From assembly GCF_042429235.1 (NCBI RefSeq), contig NZ_JBHMBA010000004.1: a DNA stretch of 64,000 nucleotides; one strand, 5' to 3'. The notes beneath the pieces are model-generated. The model did no database searches and was not told where the DNA came from. It saw only the letters and a program-made list of their open reading frames with translations. This document shows, one piece after another, positions 52,382 through 61,177 of the stretch; the stretch's first letter is position 1, and each line of letters starts with the position of its first letter. A program made the translations under genes and the position numbers. The DNA is from Arthrobacter_B citreus (GTDB lineage: Bacteria > Actinomycetota > Actinomycetes > Actinomycetales > Micrococcaceae).

Positions 52382-53506
52382 GTGAATCCCCACCCCGCAG
52401 GCGCGCCTTCCGAACGTCCGCAGCCGCCGTCGTCGTCCGATCTGAAGCGCTGGCGGCAGTACCTCGCCGACGAACGCGCCGAAGCCGACACCTACCGCTA
52501 CCTGGCTGAGCGCCGTACCGGGGAAGAACGGGACATCCTCCTCGCCCTGGCCGACGCCGAGGGCCGCCATGAGGCCCACTGGGTTGAACTGCTGGGCGAT
52601 GAAGCCAACCGCCGCACCAAGGCCTCCCTCCGTAACCGGCTGCTCGGATTCCTGGCCCGCCGCTTCGGGTCGGTGTTTGTCCTTGCCCTTGCGCAGCGAG
52701 CCGAAGGCCGCTCCCCCTATGCGAGTGATCCGAACGCCACCAGCGCCATGGCCGCCGACGAGCAGATCCACGAGGAAGTGGTGCGCGGGCTGGCCACCAG
52801 GGGCCGGACCCGGCTCTCCGGTAACTTCCGGGCGGCTGTCTTCGGCGCCAATGACGGGCTCGTTTCCAATCTGGCCCTGGTCATGGGCATCGGGGCAACG
52901 GGCGTATCCAGCGGCTTCATTCTTTTCAGCGGCCTGGCGGGCCTGCTGGCCGGGGCACTGTCCATGGGTGCGGGCGAATATGTGTCGGTGCGCTCCCAGC
53001 GCGAGCTGCTCGAGGCGTCCCGTCCCACACAGATCACGCTGGCCGCGGCAAAGTCCCTGGACATCGACGCCAACGAGCTGGTGCTGGTCTACCGGGCGCG
53101 CGGCATGTCCCCCGAAGCGGCCGAGCACCGGGCTGCTGAACGCATGGGGCTGTACAACTGCGACTGTGATCCCAGTTTCTCGCTAAACCCGGAAGCATCC
53201 GTTGAGGGCACTGACGATCATGAATCCGTCGGCACCGGACTCGGCGCCGCACTGTCCAGTTTCTGCTTTTTCGCCTCCGGGGCCATCATTCCGGTCCTGC
53301 CGTACATTTTCGGGTTCACCGGGCTTTCCGCCGTCATCATTTCCTGCGTCCTGGTGGGCCTCGCCCTGCTGATGACCGGCGCCGTCGTAGGCCTGCTCTC
53401 CGGTGCTTCCCCGCTGAAACGCGGTGTGCGGCAGCTGGCCATCGGACTTGGCGCGGCCGGCGCCACCTACCTCTTGGGCATGTTGTTCGGCACCGGCGTC
53501 GCCTAG
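52382..53506 (+). CDS. ferritin-like/VIT1-domain metal exporter (MbfA-like)
   Basis: The 374-residue protein joins an N-terminal ferritin-like helical domain (DERAEADTYRYLAERRTGEE, then DAEGRHEAHWVELLG with Glu/His metal ligands) to a C-terminal VIT1/CCC1 domain (AAVFGANDGLVSNLALVMGI, SMGAGEYVSVRSQRE) with five membrane segments. MbfA proteins export iron and, in some cases, manganese across the membrane. The riboswitch in its leader predicts induction by manganese and so a manganese export role. GTG 52382 has AGGAG 5 nt upstream. Confidence 0.9.
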   Translation: MNPHPAGAPSERPQPPSSSDLKRWRQYLADERAEADTYRYLAERRTGEERDILLALADAEGRHEAHWVELLGDEANRRTKASLRNRLLGFLARRFGSVFVLALAQRAEGRSPYASDPNATSAMAADEQIHEEVVRGLATRGRTRLSGNFRAAVFGANDGLVSNLALVMGIGATGVSSGFILFSGLAGLLAGALSMGAGEYVSVRSQRELLEASRPTQITLAAAKSLDIDANELVLVYRARGMSPEAAEHRAAERMGLYNCDCDPSFSLNPEASVEGTDDHESVGTGLGAALSSFCFFASGAIIPVLPYIFGFTGLSAVIISCVLVGLALLMTGAVVGLLSGASPLKRGVRQLAIGLGAAGATYLLGMLFGTGVA

Positions 53507-53587
53507 CACCAGGCGCGGCGCCTTGCCTTTTTGCCTGCCGCGGAGAACGATGCGGAAGAACTGCGACTACTTCCGTAAGGATCATTC

Positions 53588-54415
53588 ATGACCATCCTGT
53601 CTCCTGTCCTGCCGCTGCGAGGTGGCGCCCAGATCCCCCAAATCGGCCTGGGCACCTGGCCAATGGACGACGACGAGGCGGCCCGCGCCGTCGACACCGC
53701 CGTCGGTCTTGGTTACCGCCACTTCGACACAGCGGAGAACTACCGCAATGAAAAGGGGGTCGGTGAAGGGCTGCGGCGCAGCGGCCTGGACCGCAGCGAA
53801 GCCTTCATCACCACCAAATTCAATAAGGAATGGCACAGCTTCGACGGCGCCCGCAAAGCTGCTGAGGCTGCGCTGCAGCGGCTGGGCACCGACTACGTGG
53901 ATTTGCTCCTCATCCACTGGCCGAACCCGGAACTCAACCAGTATGTCGACGCTTTCCGGGGAATGCGTGCAGTGCAGGACGACGGACTGGTCCGCGCGAT
54001 CGGGGTGTCCAACTTCAAGCCCGCCCACCTGCAGCAGCTGTCCGACGCCGGTTTGGTTCCCGAGGTGAACCAGATCCAGCTGGATCCGTACCATCCGCGC
54101 CGTGACGTCCGGGAAGCCCATGCCCGCCTCGGAATCGTGACGGAGGCCTGGAGCCCGCTGGGCAAGGGCAGCGACCTGCTGAAGGATTCACGCATCACGG
54201 CTCTGGCCGATAAATACGGCAAGACTCCCGCCCAGATCGTGCTGCGCTGGGACGTCCAGTCCGGATTTGTCACCATTCCCAAATCCGCCAATCCCCAGCG
54301 GATGGCGGAGAACCTGGACATCTTTGGCTTTGAGCTCGATGCCGAGGAGATGGCGTCCCTTGGCGGCATGGAGACGGACGGCCGCATCTCGGATTCGGAC
54401 GTCTTCGGCCACTAG
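53588..54415 (+). CDS. aldo/keto reductase
   Basis: The 275-residue enzyme has the (beta/alpha)8 family signatures with the Asp-Tyr-Lys-His tetrad: YRHFDTAENY, TTKFNKEWH and LLLIHWPNP. It then has the NADPH-binding end ITVPKS-like segment (VTIPKSANPQRMAENLDIFG). It reduces aldehydes or ketones with NADPH in the cytosol. AAGGA precedes ATG 53588. The gap of 81 nt after the exporter gene makes cotranscription possible. Confidence 0.9.
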   Translation: MTILSPVLPLRGGAQIPQIGLGTWPMDDDEAARAVDTAVGLGYRHFDTAENYRNEKGVGEGLRRSGLDRSEAFITTKFNKEWHSFDGARKAAEAALQRLGTDYVDLLLIHWPNPELNQYVDAFRGMRAVQDDGLVRAIGVSNFKPAHLQQLSDAGLVPEVNQIQLDPYHPRRDVREAHARLGIVTEAWSPLGKGSDLLKDSRITALADKYGKTPAQIVLRWDVQSGFVTIPKSANPQRMAENLDIFGFELDAEEMASLGGMETDGRISDSDVFGH

Positions 54416-54742
54416 CAGCGCTGTTTCGGTGACGTTGGGCCGGTGATGCTGTTCCGGCAGCGCTGTTTCGGCAGCACCGGTCCGGCAGTGCTTGTCCGGC
54501 AGCGCTGGTCAGACGCGCTTGTCCGACGCGCTTGTCCCGGCATGAGTTGTCCCGACACCAGTTGTCCACAGGAAAACCCACTCCATATCCCCGCTCCAAG
54601 GTCTCGGTTAGATTGAGCGGACCGGCTGGAACCGGCGCCGCGGCTCTCCCCCAGCCCACCCGACAAACCGCCGGGAGGGCTGCGTTCACCGTCCTTGGGC
54701 GGGCTGCGCGGGCTGTGCGGCAAAAGGAGGGAAGGGAGACCC
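54416..54742. other. 327-nt gap with degenerate repeats
   Basis: No gene is supported. The first 150 nt are degenerate 14-bp repeats. The rest is the leader of the DUF6507-like gene, with an AAAAGGAGGG purine block about 15 nt before its start. Confidence 0.5.
54455..54565 (+). repeat. degenerate tandem repeat, about 14 bp x 7
   Basis: Units of the form cggcagcgctggtc drift into gacgcgcttgtcc and gacaccagttgtcc. The array starts about 40 nt after the aldo/keto reductase stop, with weaker copies before it. Confidence 0.75.
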
Positions 54743-55804
54743 ATGGTTGCCTACGACATTGACACCACTGCAGTGCTGGAAGCGGTCCGGCACACGGAAG
54801 CAGAGCTTTCCGAGCTGGTCCCCGTTCCCGCCAACCTGCAGCGCAGCGTGCACGCCGTGGAAGCCGCCCTCGGTTCCAGCCGGGTGGCCAAGGCGTTTAC
54901 CGCTTATGGAACCGGGGAACTACTGCCGGTTTGGCGGACGGTCCTCAGCCGCGCAGAGGACGCAGTCCAAAACGTCACTCAAGCAGTTGCCGAGTATCTG
55001 CGCGCTGATGAAGAGATGCGGGTGAGGGCTGAAGCAGCCTCAGCCGCCGTCCCGGAGCCTTCCGGGCAGCCGGGGGACCATGTTCCCCCACCCGCTGCCG
55101 TCCCCATCGTCCCGCAGGCAAGGCCGGCCCCGCTCCCCGGCGGCGGAGGCGGAGGCGGAGGCGGAGGCCAGGGTTCTGCAGAGGCGGCTCCGTTCCTCCC
55201 CGGCAACGGAGGCGGAGACCAGGGCTCGGCAAAGCCCATTCCCTTCCTCCCCGGCGGCGGAGAAGGGTACCCGGGCGCAGCAGAGCCGGATCCGGAACCC
55301 ACAACGTTAGTGCCCCTGCCCGGGCCGCCGCCGTGGCACCCGGGATGGCTGTTCCGCCCGGCGCTGCCGGGACGCCCGCCCTTCATCCCGGCGCGTGATT
55401 TGATGCTGCGGCTTCGCTTTCCCTGCCCGGGACATTGGCATCCGCATCCAGACTTCAGACCGCGCTGGTGGGGCCCCGCTTATCCCCCCGGCGGCTGGCA
55501 CCCCCGGTGGCCTGAGCCTGGGCGTCCACCAGGTTCATGGTTTCCGCGGTGGCCGGAACCCTGTCGTCCGCCGGGTGCTTGGTTTCCCCGCTGGCCGGAG
55601 CCCGGGTTGCCGCCTCAAGGAAGAGTTCCCTGGTGGCCGGCCCGTCCGCTTCCGGGATTGATTCGGCTTCCCAGGGTTTTTCCGCCTCCCGGTCATGTTT
55701 ATGAGTGGCCCTTGGAGACCAAACGGCTGCCCTTCGCTGTAGCCGTTGACGACTCGGGATCTGTTTCCCGTGGATCCTCCAGCGGAAAGTGGGGCCTGAC
55801 ATGA
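54743..55804 (+). CDS. DUF6507/WXG-like protein with Gly run and Pro/Trp/Arg repeat tail
   Basis: Of 353 residues, the first 95 or so are helical and resemble DUF6507-type, ESX-like proteins (AYDIDTTAVLEAVRHTEAEL, SSRVAKAFTAYGTGELLPVW). A linker with ten consecutive Gly (about nt 55139-55168) follows. About 130 residues rich in Pro, Trp and Arg come next, where PGSWFPRWPEP recurs at least three times with a 16-residue period. No signal peptide is present, so type VII-like export would be required if it is secreted. The start at ATG 54743 has GGGAG upstream, and it is coupled to the next gene by ATGA. Confidence 0.7.
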   Translation: MVAYDIDTTAVLEAVRHTEAELSELVPVPANLQRSVHAVEAALGSSRVAKAFTAYGTGELLPVWRTVLSRAEDAVQNVTQAVAEYLRADEEMRVRAEAASAAVPEPSGQPGDHVPPPAAVPIVPQARPAPLPGGGGGGGGGGQGSAEAAPFLPGNGGGDQGSAKPIPFLPGGGEGYPGAAEPDPEPTTLVPLPGPPPWHPGWLFRPALPGRPPFIPARDLMLRLRFPCPGHWHPHPDFRPRWWGPAYPPGGWHPRWPEPGRPPGSWFPRWPEPCRPPGAWFPRWPEPGLPPQGRVPWWPARPLPGLIRLPRVFPPPGHVYEWPLETKRLPFAVAVDDSGSVSRGSSSGKWGLT

Positions 55805-56325
55805 TTTCGTCCGTCGATCTGAGCGGCACCGCCGGGCTGCCGGTCATATCGGAGCTCATGACGGGAGCCGCCTCGCTGTCGAAGTGCAGTTCCACTGCCG
55901 CAGATTCCCTCGAACGTGCGCATGACCGCTGGTCGTTGCTCTCCGATGCCTACGCCGCCCCGGAAGAGCATCAGGTCCATCGTGCGATGGACGGTCCACG
56001 CGACGCCGCGCGGGCCGCCCGCCACGCAGCCGTCCGCGCGGCGGAGGCGTTGGGGACCTTCGCCGCCGCCGTCGCGGATATCCGCAGGAGGCGCCTGGAA
56101 TTGCAGGACGCTGTGGCCGAACTGCAGGAGAAGGAGGAACCGGTCATTCTCCCCGGAATGATCGTGGCAGGGGCCGAAACCCCCATGACTTTTGCGGAAG
56201 CCATGCTGCAAGCCAGGGCGGACCAGCTGAGCCAGGATCTGGCCGCTGCCGAGGACCAATGCATCGCGGTGCTTCACCGGTTGGCCGGCCCCTCCACAGC
56301 GGCCCGGACAAGGGCGGAGCAATAG
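55801..56325 (+). CDS. WXG-like N-terminal domain protein, probably a truncated effector
   Basis: The 174-residue protein is helical, with the layout of N-terminal domains of large polymorphic toxins in Arthrobacter-type genomes: DSLERAHDRWSLLSDAYAAP, APEEHQVHRAMDGPRD, FAAAVADIRRRRLELQDAV. In those effectors the domain continues into a linker and toxin of several hundred residues; here the frame stops after the trigger domain. ATG 55801 overlaps the previous stop. Either the toxin part was lost, or the pair works by itself as secreted structural proteins. Confidence 0.65.
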   Translation: MISSVDLSGTAGLPVISELMTGAASLSKCSSTAADSLERAHDRWSLLSDAYAAPEEHQVHRAMDGPRDAARAARHAAVRAAEALGTFAAAVADIRRRRLELQDAVAELQEKEEPVILPGMIVAGAETPMTFAEAMLQARADQLSQDLAAAEDQCIAVLHRLAGPSTAARTRAEQ

Positions 56326-56682
56326 AGAACAGGCCATGACAATTAGCCGCGGTGGATGTGCGGTTCAACACTCCCGATGTTCCAAGTCCCTTAGGGCGGC
56401 GGGAAACCAAGCCTCCCGATTCGTCCCGTGCCCGGGTTAAAATTTGACTTGCGTATGGAAGCGGGAAACTCTAATAGAGATTAAGCATCACCACGTACCA
56501 GGTACGGAAGAAACGCATTAGAGGGGCAGCGTCGCTTTCATAACCCGGTAGTGCCATGCCCGCAGTGCACGAACACCTGCGAATCCGGGCCCCGGCGGCC
56601 TCCTCTCTAGCTGCCCGACGATCCCCCTGCGGGAACCGGGCAATTCTTCCGTTAAACCAGGAAGAAACACCTAGGAAGGCCT
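56326..56682 (+). other. 357-nt leader of the BCCT gene, possibly structured
   Basis: No gene is well supported; a 34-residue frame from ATG 56338 has no ribosome-binding site of note. CTCTAAT (56469-56475) can pair with ATTAGAG (56517-56523) around a CGTACC-A-GGTACG element. TGCCCG can pair with CGGGCA near 56610-56640. It may be an unclassified 5' leader. I could not match it to glycine, ydaO or other known classes. Confidence 0.4.
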
Positions 56683-58620
56683 ATGGCTAACATGACTGAG
56701 CCCACCCCGGATTCCGGGCTGGGTCTGGAAGGACGCGGCGGAGACTCCCTCCACCCGGACGCCGGAACAGCAGCATCACCCGTCGATGCGGTTCCCGCCG
56801 AGCCCGACGCAGATCCGGACCAGGAGCTGCTGACGCAGCTTCGCGAGACCGAACGCGCGCATGAAACCGCGCGCGCCACCGAGACCCCCGCCAGGCTGGA
56901 TAAGGTTCTCTTCGGAGTAACCGGTGCTCTGGCCATCGCCTTCATTCTGTGGGGTTTCTTCGGCCGCGAGTCCCTGGCCACCTCGTCCCAGACAGCACTG
57001 GACTGGGTTATGGAGCACACCGGCTGGATGTTTGTCCTGCTGGCGTCCTTCTTTGTTGTCTTCGTCCTGTGGCTGGCTTTGGGCCGCTTCGGCAACATTC
57101 CGCTCGGCAAGGATGATGAGGAACCCGAGTACAAGACGCTCTCCTGGATTTCCATGATGTTCGCCGCCGGCATGGGCATTGGTCTCATGTTCTACGGTGT
57201 CGCGGAGCCGATGTTCCACTTCATTTCGCCGCCTCCGGGCACTGTGGACGGTGAGACTCCCGAAGCCATCCGGACGGCAATGGCCACTTCGGTCTTCCAC
57301 TGGGGGCTGCATCCGTGGGCCATGTACGCCATCGTGGGTATTGCCATGGCTTACGGCACGTACCGGCTGGGGAGGAAGCAGCTGATTTCCTCCGCTTTCA
57401 CTTCCCTGTTCGGCCGGGCACGGGTGGATGGACCGCTGGGCAAACTCCTCAACATCTTCGCTATCTTCGCCACCTTGTTCGGCACCGCCGCCTCACTGGG
57501 CCTGGGAGCTCTCCAGATCGGCAGCGGGCTGGAGTCTCAGGGGTGGGTCGCCAGCGTTGGCACGCCCATTCTGGTGGCCATCGTCGCTATCCTGACCGCA
57601 TGTTTTGTTGCCTCTGCCATGTCCGGAATTTCCAAGGGCATCCAGTGGCTCTCCAACATCAACATGGGACTGGCCGTGCTGCTGGCGATTATTGTCTTTA
57701 TCGCCGGTCCGACGCTCTTCATCCTGAACGTCATTCCTTCCGCCATCGCTGACTATGCGGGGAACATGGCCGAGATGGCTTCTCGCACCGAGGCCGTTGG
57801 CGATGAGACGATGCGCGACTGGCTCTCGGGATGGACCATCTTCTACTGGGCATGGTGGCTCTCCTGGACGCCTTTTGTGGGCATGTTCATTGCCCGCATC
57901 AGCCGCGGCCGCACTATCCGTCAGTTCGTGACCGGCGTCCTGCTGGTCCCGTTCAGCGTTACCATCCTCTGGTTCTCCATCTTCGGCGGCGCCGCCATCG
58001 GCACCCAGCAAAACGCAGCACCCGGTGATGCCGATGCCCTGGTGGCTGCAGCAGGCTCGGATGCCGCGCTGTTCGAGCTGTTCGCCCTGCTGCCCATGCC
58101 TAACCTGATAGCCGCGGCTGTTGGCGTCCTGGCGATGGTCCTCGTGGGTATCTTTTTCGTCACCGGAGCTGATTCCGCGTCCATCGTCATGGCCTCGCTC
58201 AGCTCCAACGGTGCTGAGCACCCGGCGCGTGCCGTGGTGGTTTTCTGGGGCGTCCTGACCGGAGCGGTCGCCGCCGTAATGCTCTTGGCCGGCGGTGATG
58301 AGCCCTCCGCGGCACTTGATGCCCTTCAGCGCATCACCATCGTGGCAGCCCTGCCGTTTGCGCTGGTCATGCTTCTCCTGACAGTGGCGCTGACGAAGGA
58401 TTTGGCCCGCGACCCGATGGCCCTGCGCCGGCAGCTGACCAAGTCGGTGGTGGAGCGTGCCATCGCCGCCGGTGTGGATGAGCACGGCGGGTCGACCTTC
58501 GACCTCGCCACGCAGGAACACGACACCACGGCGCACGATGTCATCACTCCCGCCCCCGTCCCGGCACGTCCGGCGCCGTCGGCGGCTGATGGCGAGGGTC
58601 CGCTGCGGCCGCGCGGCTAA
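56683..58620 (+). CDS. BCCT-family osmoprotectant/carnitine transporter
   Basis: The 645-residue transporter has 12 membrane segments and the BCCT signatures: MMFAAGMGIGLMFYGVAEPM (glycine-rich TM3 stretch), HWGLHPWAMYAIVGIAMAY (TM4, substrate Trp) and WTIFYWAWWLSWTPFVGMFI (TM8, the aromatic substrate box). It takes up glycine betaine or choline with sodium or protons. A 70-residue acidic N-tail and a C-tail suggest osmotic control. AGGAAGG before ATG 56683 gives good translation. Confidence 0.93.
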   Translation: MANMTEPTPDSGLGLEGRGGDSLHPDAGTAASPVDAVPAEPDADPDQELLTQLRETERAHETARATETPARLDKVLFGVTGALAIAFILWGFFGRESLATSSQTALDWVMEHTGWMFVLLASFFVVFVLWLALGRFGNIPLGKDDEEPEYKTLSWISMMFAAGMGIGLMFYGVAEPMFHFISPPPGTVDGETPEAIRTAMATSVFHWGLHPWAMYAIVGIAMAYGTYRLGRKQLISSAFTSLFGRARVDGPLGKLLNIFAIFATLFGTAASLGLGALQIGSGLESQGWVASVGTPILVAIVAILTACFVASAMSGISKGIQWLSNINMGLAVLLAIIVFIAGPTLFILNVIPSAIADYAGNMAEMASRTEAVGDETMRDWLSGWTIFYWAWWLSWTPFVGMFIARISRGRTIRQFVTGVLLVPFSVTILWFSIFGGAAIGTQQNAAPGDADALVAAAGSDAALFELFALLPMPNLIAAAVGVLAMVLVGIFFVTGADSASIVMASLSSNGAEHPARAVVVFWGVLTGAVAAVMLLAGGDEPSAALDALQRITIVAALPFALVMLLLTVALTKDLARDPMALRRQLTKSVVERAIAAGVDEHGGSTFDLATQEHDTTAHDVITPAPVPARPAPSAADGEGPLRPRG

Positions 58621-58655
58621 CCTGCGCCTGCAGTAAAAACGCAGCCCCACAACAA

Positions 58656-58696
58656 CAGGGACCTGCCACCGATCACCGGTGGCAGGTCCCTGTTTG
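58656..58696. terminator. bidirectional terminator between BCCT and sugar porter genes
   Basis: CAGGGACCTGCCACC (58656-58670) pairs perfectly with GGTGGCAGGTCCCTG (58678-58692), a 15-bp stem. TTTGTT follows on plus, and a T-rich flank (TTGTTGTGGGG) follows on minus. Confidence 0.88.
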
Positions 58697-58728
58697 TTGG
58701 GAAAGGATGTTTTGTTGGGAAAGGATGT
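58693..58728. repeat. perfect 18-bp tandem duplication
   Basis: TTTGTTGGGAAAGGATGT occurs twice in a row, and a third partial copy (TGGGAA) follows. It overlaps the T-run of the terminator and ends 15 nt before the sugar-porter stop. Confidence 0.92.
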
Positions 58729-58742
58729 TGGGAACAGCTGGC

Positions 58743-60152
58743 CTACTTGGTCCCTGCAGCCTTCAGCTCGGTTTCCAACTGCTCCAGGGACTTGCCCTGG
58801 GTCTCCGGCATGAAGCGCCGCACGAACAGGATGGCGCAGAGGCCCAGCCCCACGAAGATGAAGAACGTGCTGGAAATTCCCAGTCCTGCCATCAGCATCG
58901 GGAAGGAGAATCCGACGGCGAAGTTGGCCATCCACTGCACGAATACTGAGAGTCCCATTCCCAGGCCGCGGACCCGCAGCGGGAAGATCTCCGCGATCAT
59001 CAGCCAGGTCACCGGTGAGATGGAGCCCTGCTGGAAAGCCAGGAACGCCACGGTCAGGGACAGCACCACAAAGCCGCGGGCAGTGCCTTCGGCCATGGTC
59101 AGCGACGCCACACCAATCAACAGAAGCGTCGATGACGTTCCGATCAATCCGGTGATGAGCATCGGACGGCGGCCCACCTTGCCGAGCAGCCAGATGCCCA
59201 GGATGGCGACGGCAACCGACACGACGCCGTTGGCGATGTTCGCGGTCAGCGCGGCCTCGGTGCCAAACCCGGCGTCAGCCAGGATCTGCGTGCCGTAGTA
59301 CACGATCGCATTGACGCCGGTGATCTGCTGGACCACCGACATGCCCATGCCGATGAGCAGCACCCGGAACAGCCAGGGCTCGGCAAAGTCCTTCAGCGAG
59401 CCGCGGCGGGTGGTCTCATCGCTTGCCAGCGCACGCACGTCGTCATACTCGGTCTGTGCGTCTTCGGAGCTGCGGATTTTCTGCAGCACGGCCAGCATCT
59501 GCGGGTACCGGCCCTGCGCGGCGAGCCAGCGCGGGCTCTCCGGCACGAACTTCATTCCGATCCAGAGGGCGATGGCAGGCAGTGTCGCCACGGCCAGCAT
59601 CCAGCGCCAGACGTGGTTTTCCTCGCCCCATACGTTGCCGATCACGGCATTGGTGGTGAACGCGGCCAGCTGGCCGGTGACGATCATCAGCTGGTCTCTC
59701 GTCACCATCTGCCCGCGTCGGGCGGCCGGCGCAATTTCGGACAGGAACATGGGCACGACGGCGGATGCCCCGCCCACGGCCAGGCCCAGGACCACCCGGG
59801 CCGCGACCATCAGCCCAACGGACGGCGCCACCGCGGTGCCGAGCGCTCCGGCGAGAAAGACCATGGCCAGCATCATGAGCAGCCGGCGGCGCCCGAAGCG
59901 GTCCGCGAGCTGACCGGCAATAACTGCGCCGAACGCGGCTCCAAACAGCAGGCTGGAGGTGATCAGTCCTTCGGTGAAGGGCGTCAGCCCCAGATCCTCC
60001 TGCATGAAGGGCAGCGCCCCGTTGATGACTCCGGTGTCATAGCCAAACAGGAACCCGCCCAGGGTGGCGATCCAGGAGGCGCGGCCCAGGGCGCCGCGGT
60101 GGCGGCTGCTCCCCTGTTTCGCGGATGCTCCGGGGGAAAGAAGTGTGGACAT
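58743..60152 (-). CDS. sugar-porter-family MFS transporter
   Basis: The protein of about 469 residues has 12 membrane segments and the sugar-porter marks: GFLFGYDTGVINGALPFM (TM1), GQLADRFGRRRLL (loop 2-3), VPESPRWLAAQGR after TM6, and QQITGVNAIVYYGTQIL (TM7). The terminal PETQGKSLEQLE is also present. It imports a sugar or polyol with protons. ATG 60152 is chosen as homologous sequence begins there; GTG 60185 is an alternative. A terminator of the sucCD operon lies just upstream. Confidence 0.92.
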   Translation of the reverse strand: MSTLLSPGASAKQGSSRHRGALGRASWIATLGGFLFGYDTGVINGALPFMQEDLGLTPFTEGLITSSLLFGAAFGAVIAGQLADRFGRRRLLMMLAMVFLAGALGTAVAPSVGLMVAARVVLGLAVGGASAVVPMFLSEIAPAARRGQMVTRDQLMIVTGQLAAFTTNAVIGNVWGEENHVWRWMLAVATLPAIALWIGMKFVPESPRWLAAQGRYPQMLAVLQKIRSSEDAQTEYDDVRALASDETTRRGSLKDFAEPWLFRVLLIGMGMSVVQQITGVNAIVYYGTQILADAGFGTEAALTANIANGVVSVAVAILGIWLLGKVGRRPMLITGLIGTSSTLLLIGVASLTMAEGTARGFVVLSLTVAFLAFQQGSISPVTWLMIAEIFPLRVRGLGMGLSVFVQWMANFAVGFSFPMLMAGLGISSTFFIFVGLGLCAILFVRRFMPETQGKSLEQLETELKAAGTK

Positions 60153-60183
60153 CAAAGGTCTTTCTGCGTATATCCGAGCGCAC

Positions 60184-60222
60184 AAAACCCCCGTCGGTCG
60201 GAGGAACTCCGGCCGACGGGGG
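60184..60222 (-). terminator. terminator of the sucCD operon
   Basis: On the minus strand CCCCCGTCGGCCGGAG-TTC-CTCCGACCGACGGGGG forms a 16-bp stem with one wobble, then TTTT. It lies 14 nt after the sucD stop and just before the sugar-porter start. Confidence 0.9.
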
Positions 60223-60236
60223 TCTGCGTGCGTGTA

Positions 60237-61139
<903 letters not shown>

Positions 61140-61177
61140 AAGGGGATTCTCTTTCTAAAGGTTCGACAGGCTCTGGA

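Noticed and set aside
56440..56680. c-di-AMP (ydaO) or glycine riboswitch before the BCCT gene
   Set aside because: A GAATCCG and a CGGGAACC word are present, but the order and the remaining conserved blocks of these classes are missing.
57493..58935. 480-residue minus-strand frame opposite the BCCT gene
   Set aside because: His/Gln/Gly-rich composition and no motif; it also runs across the bidirectional terminator.
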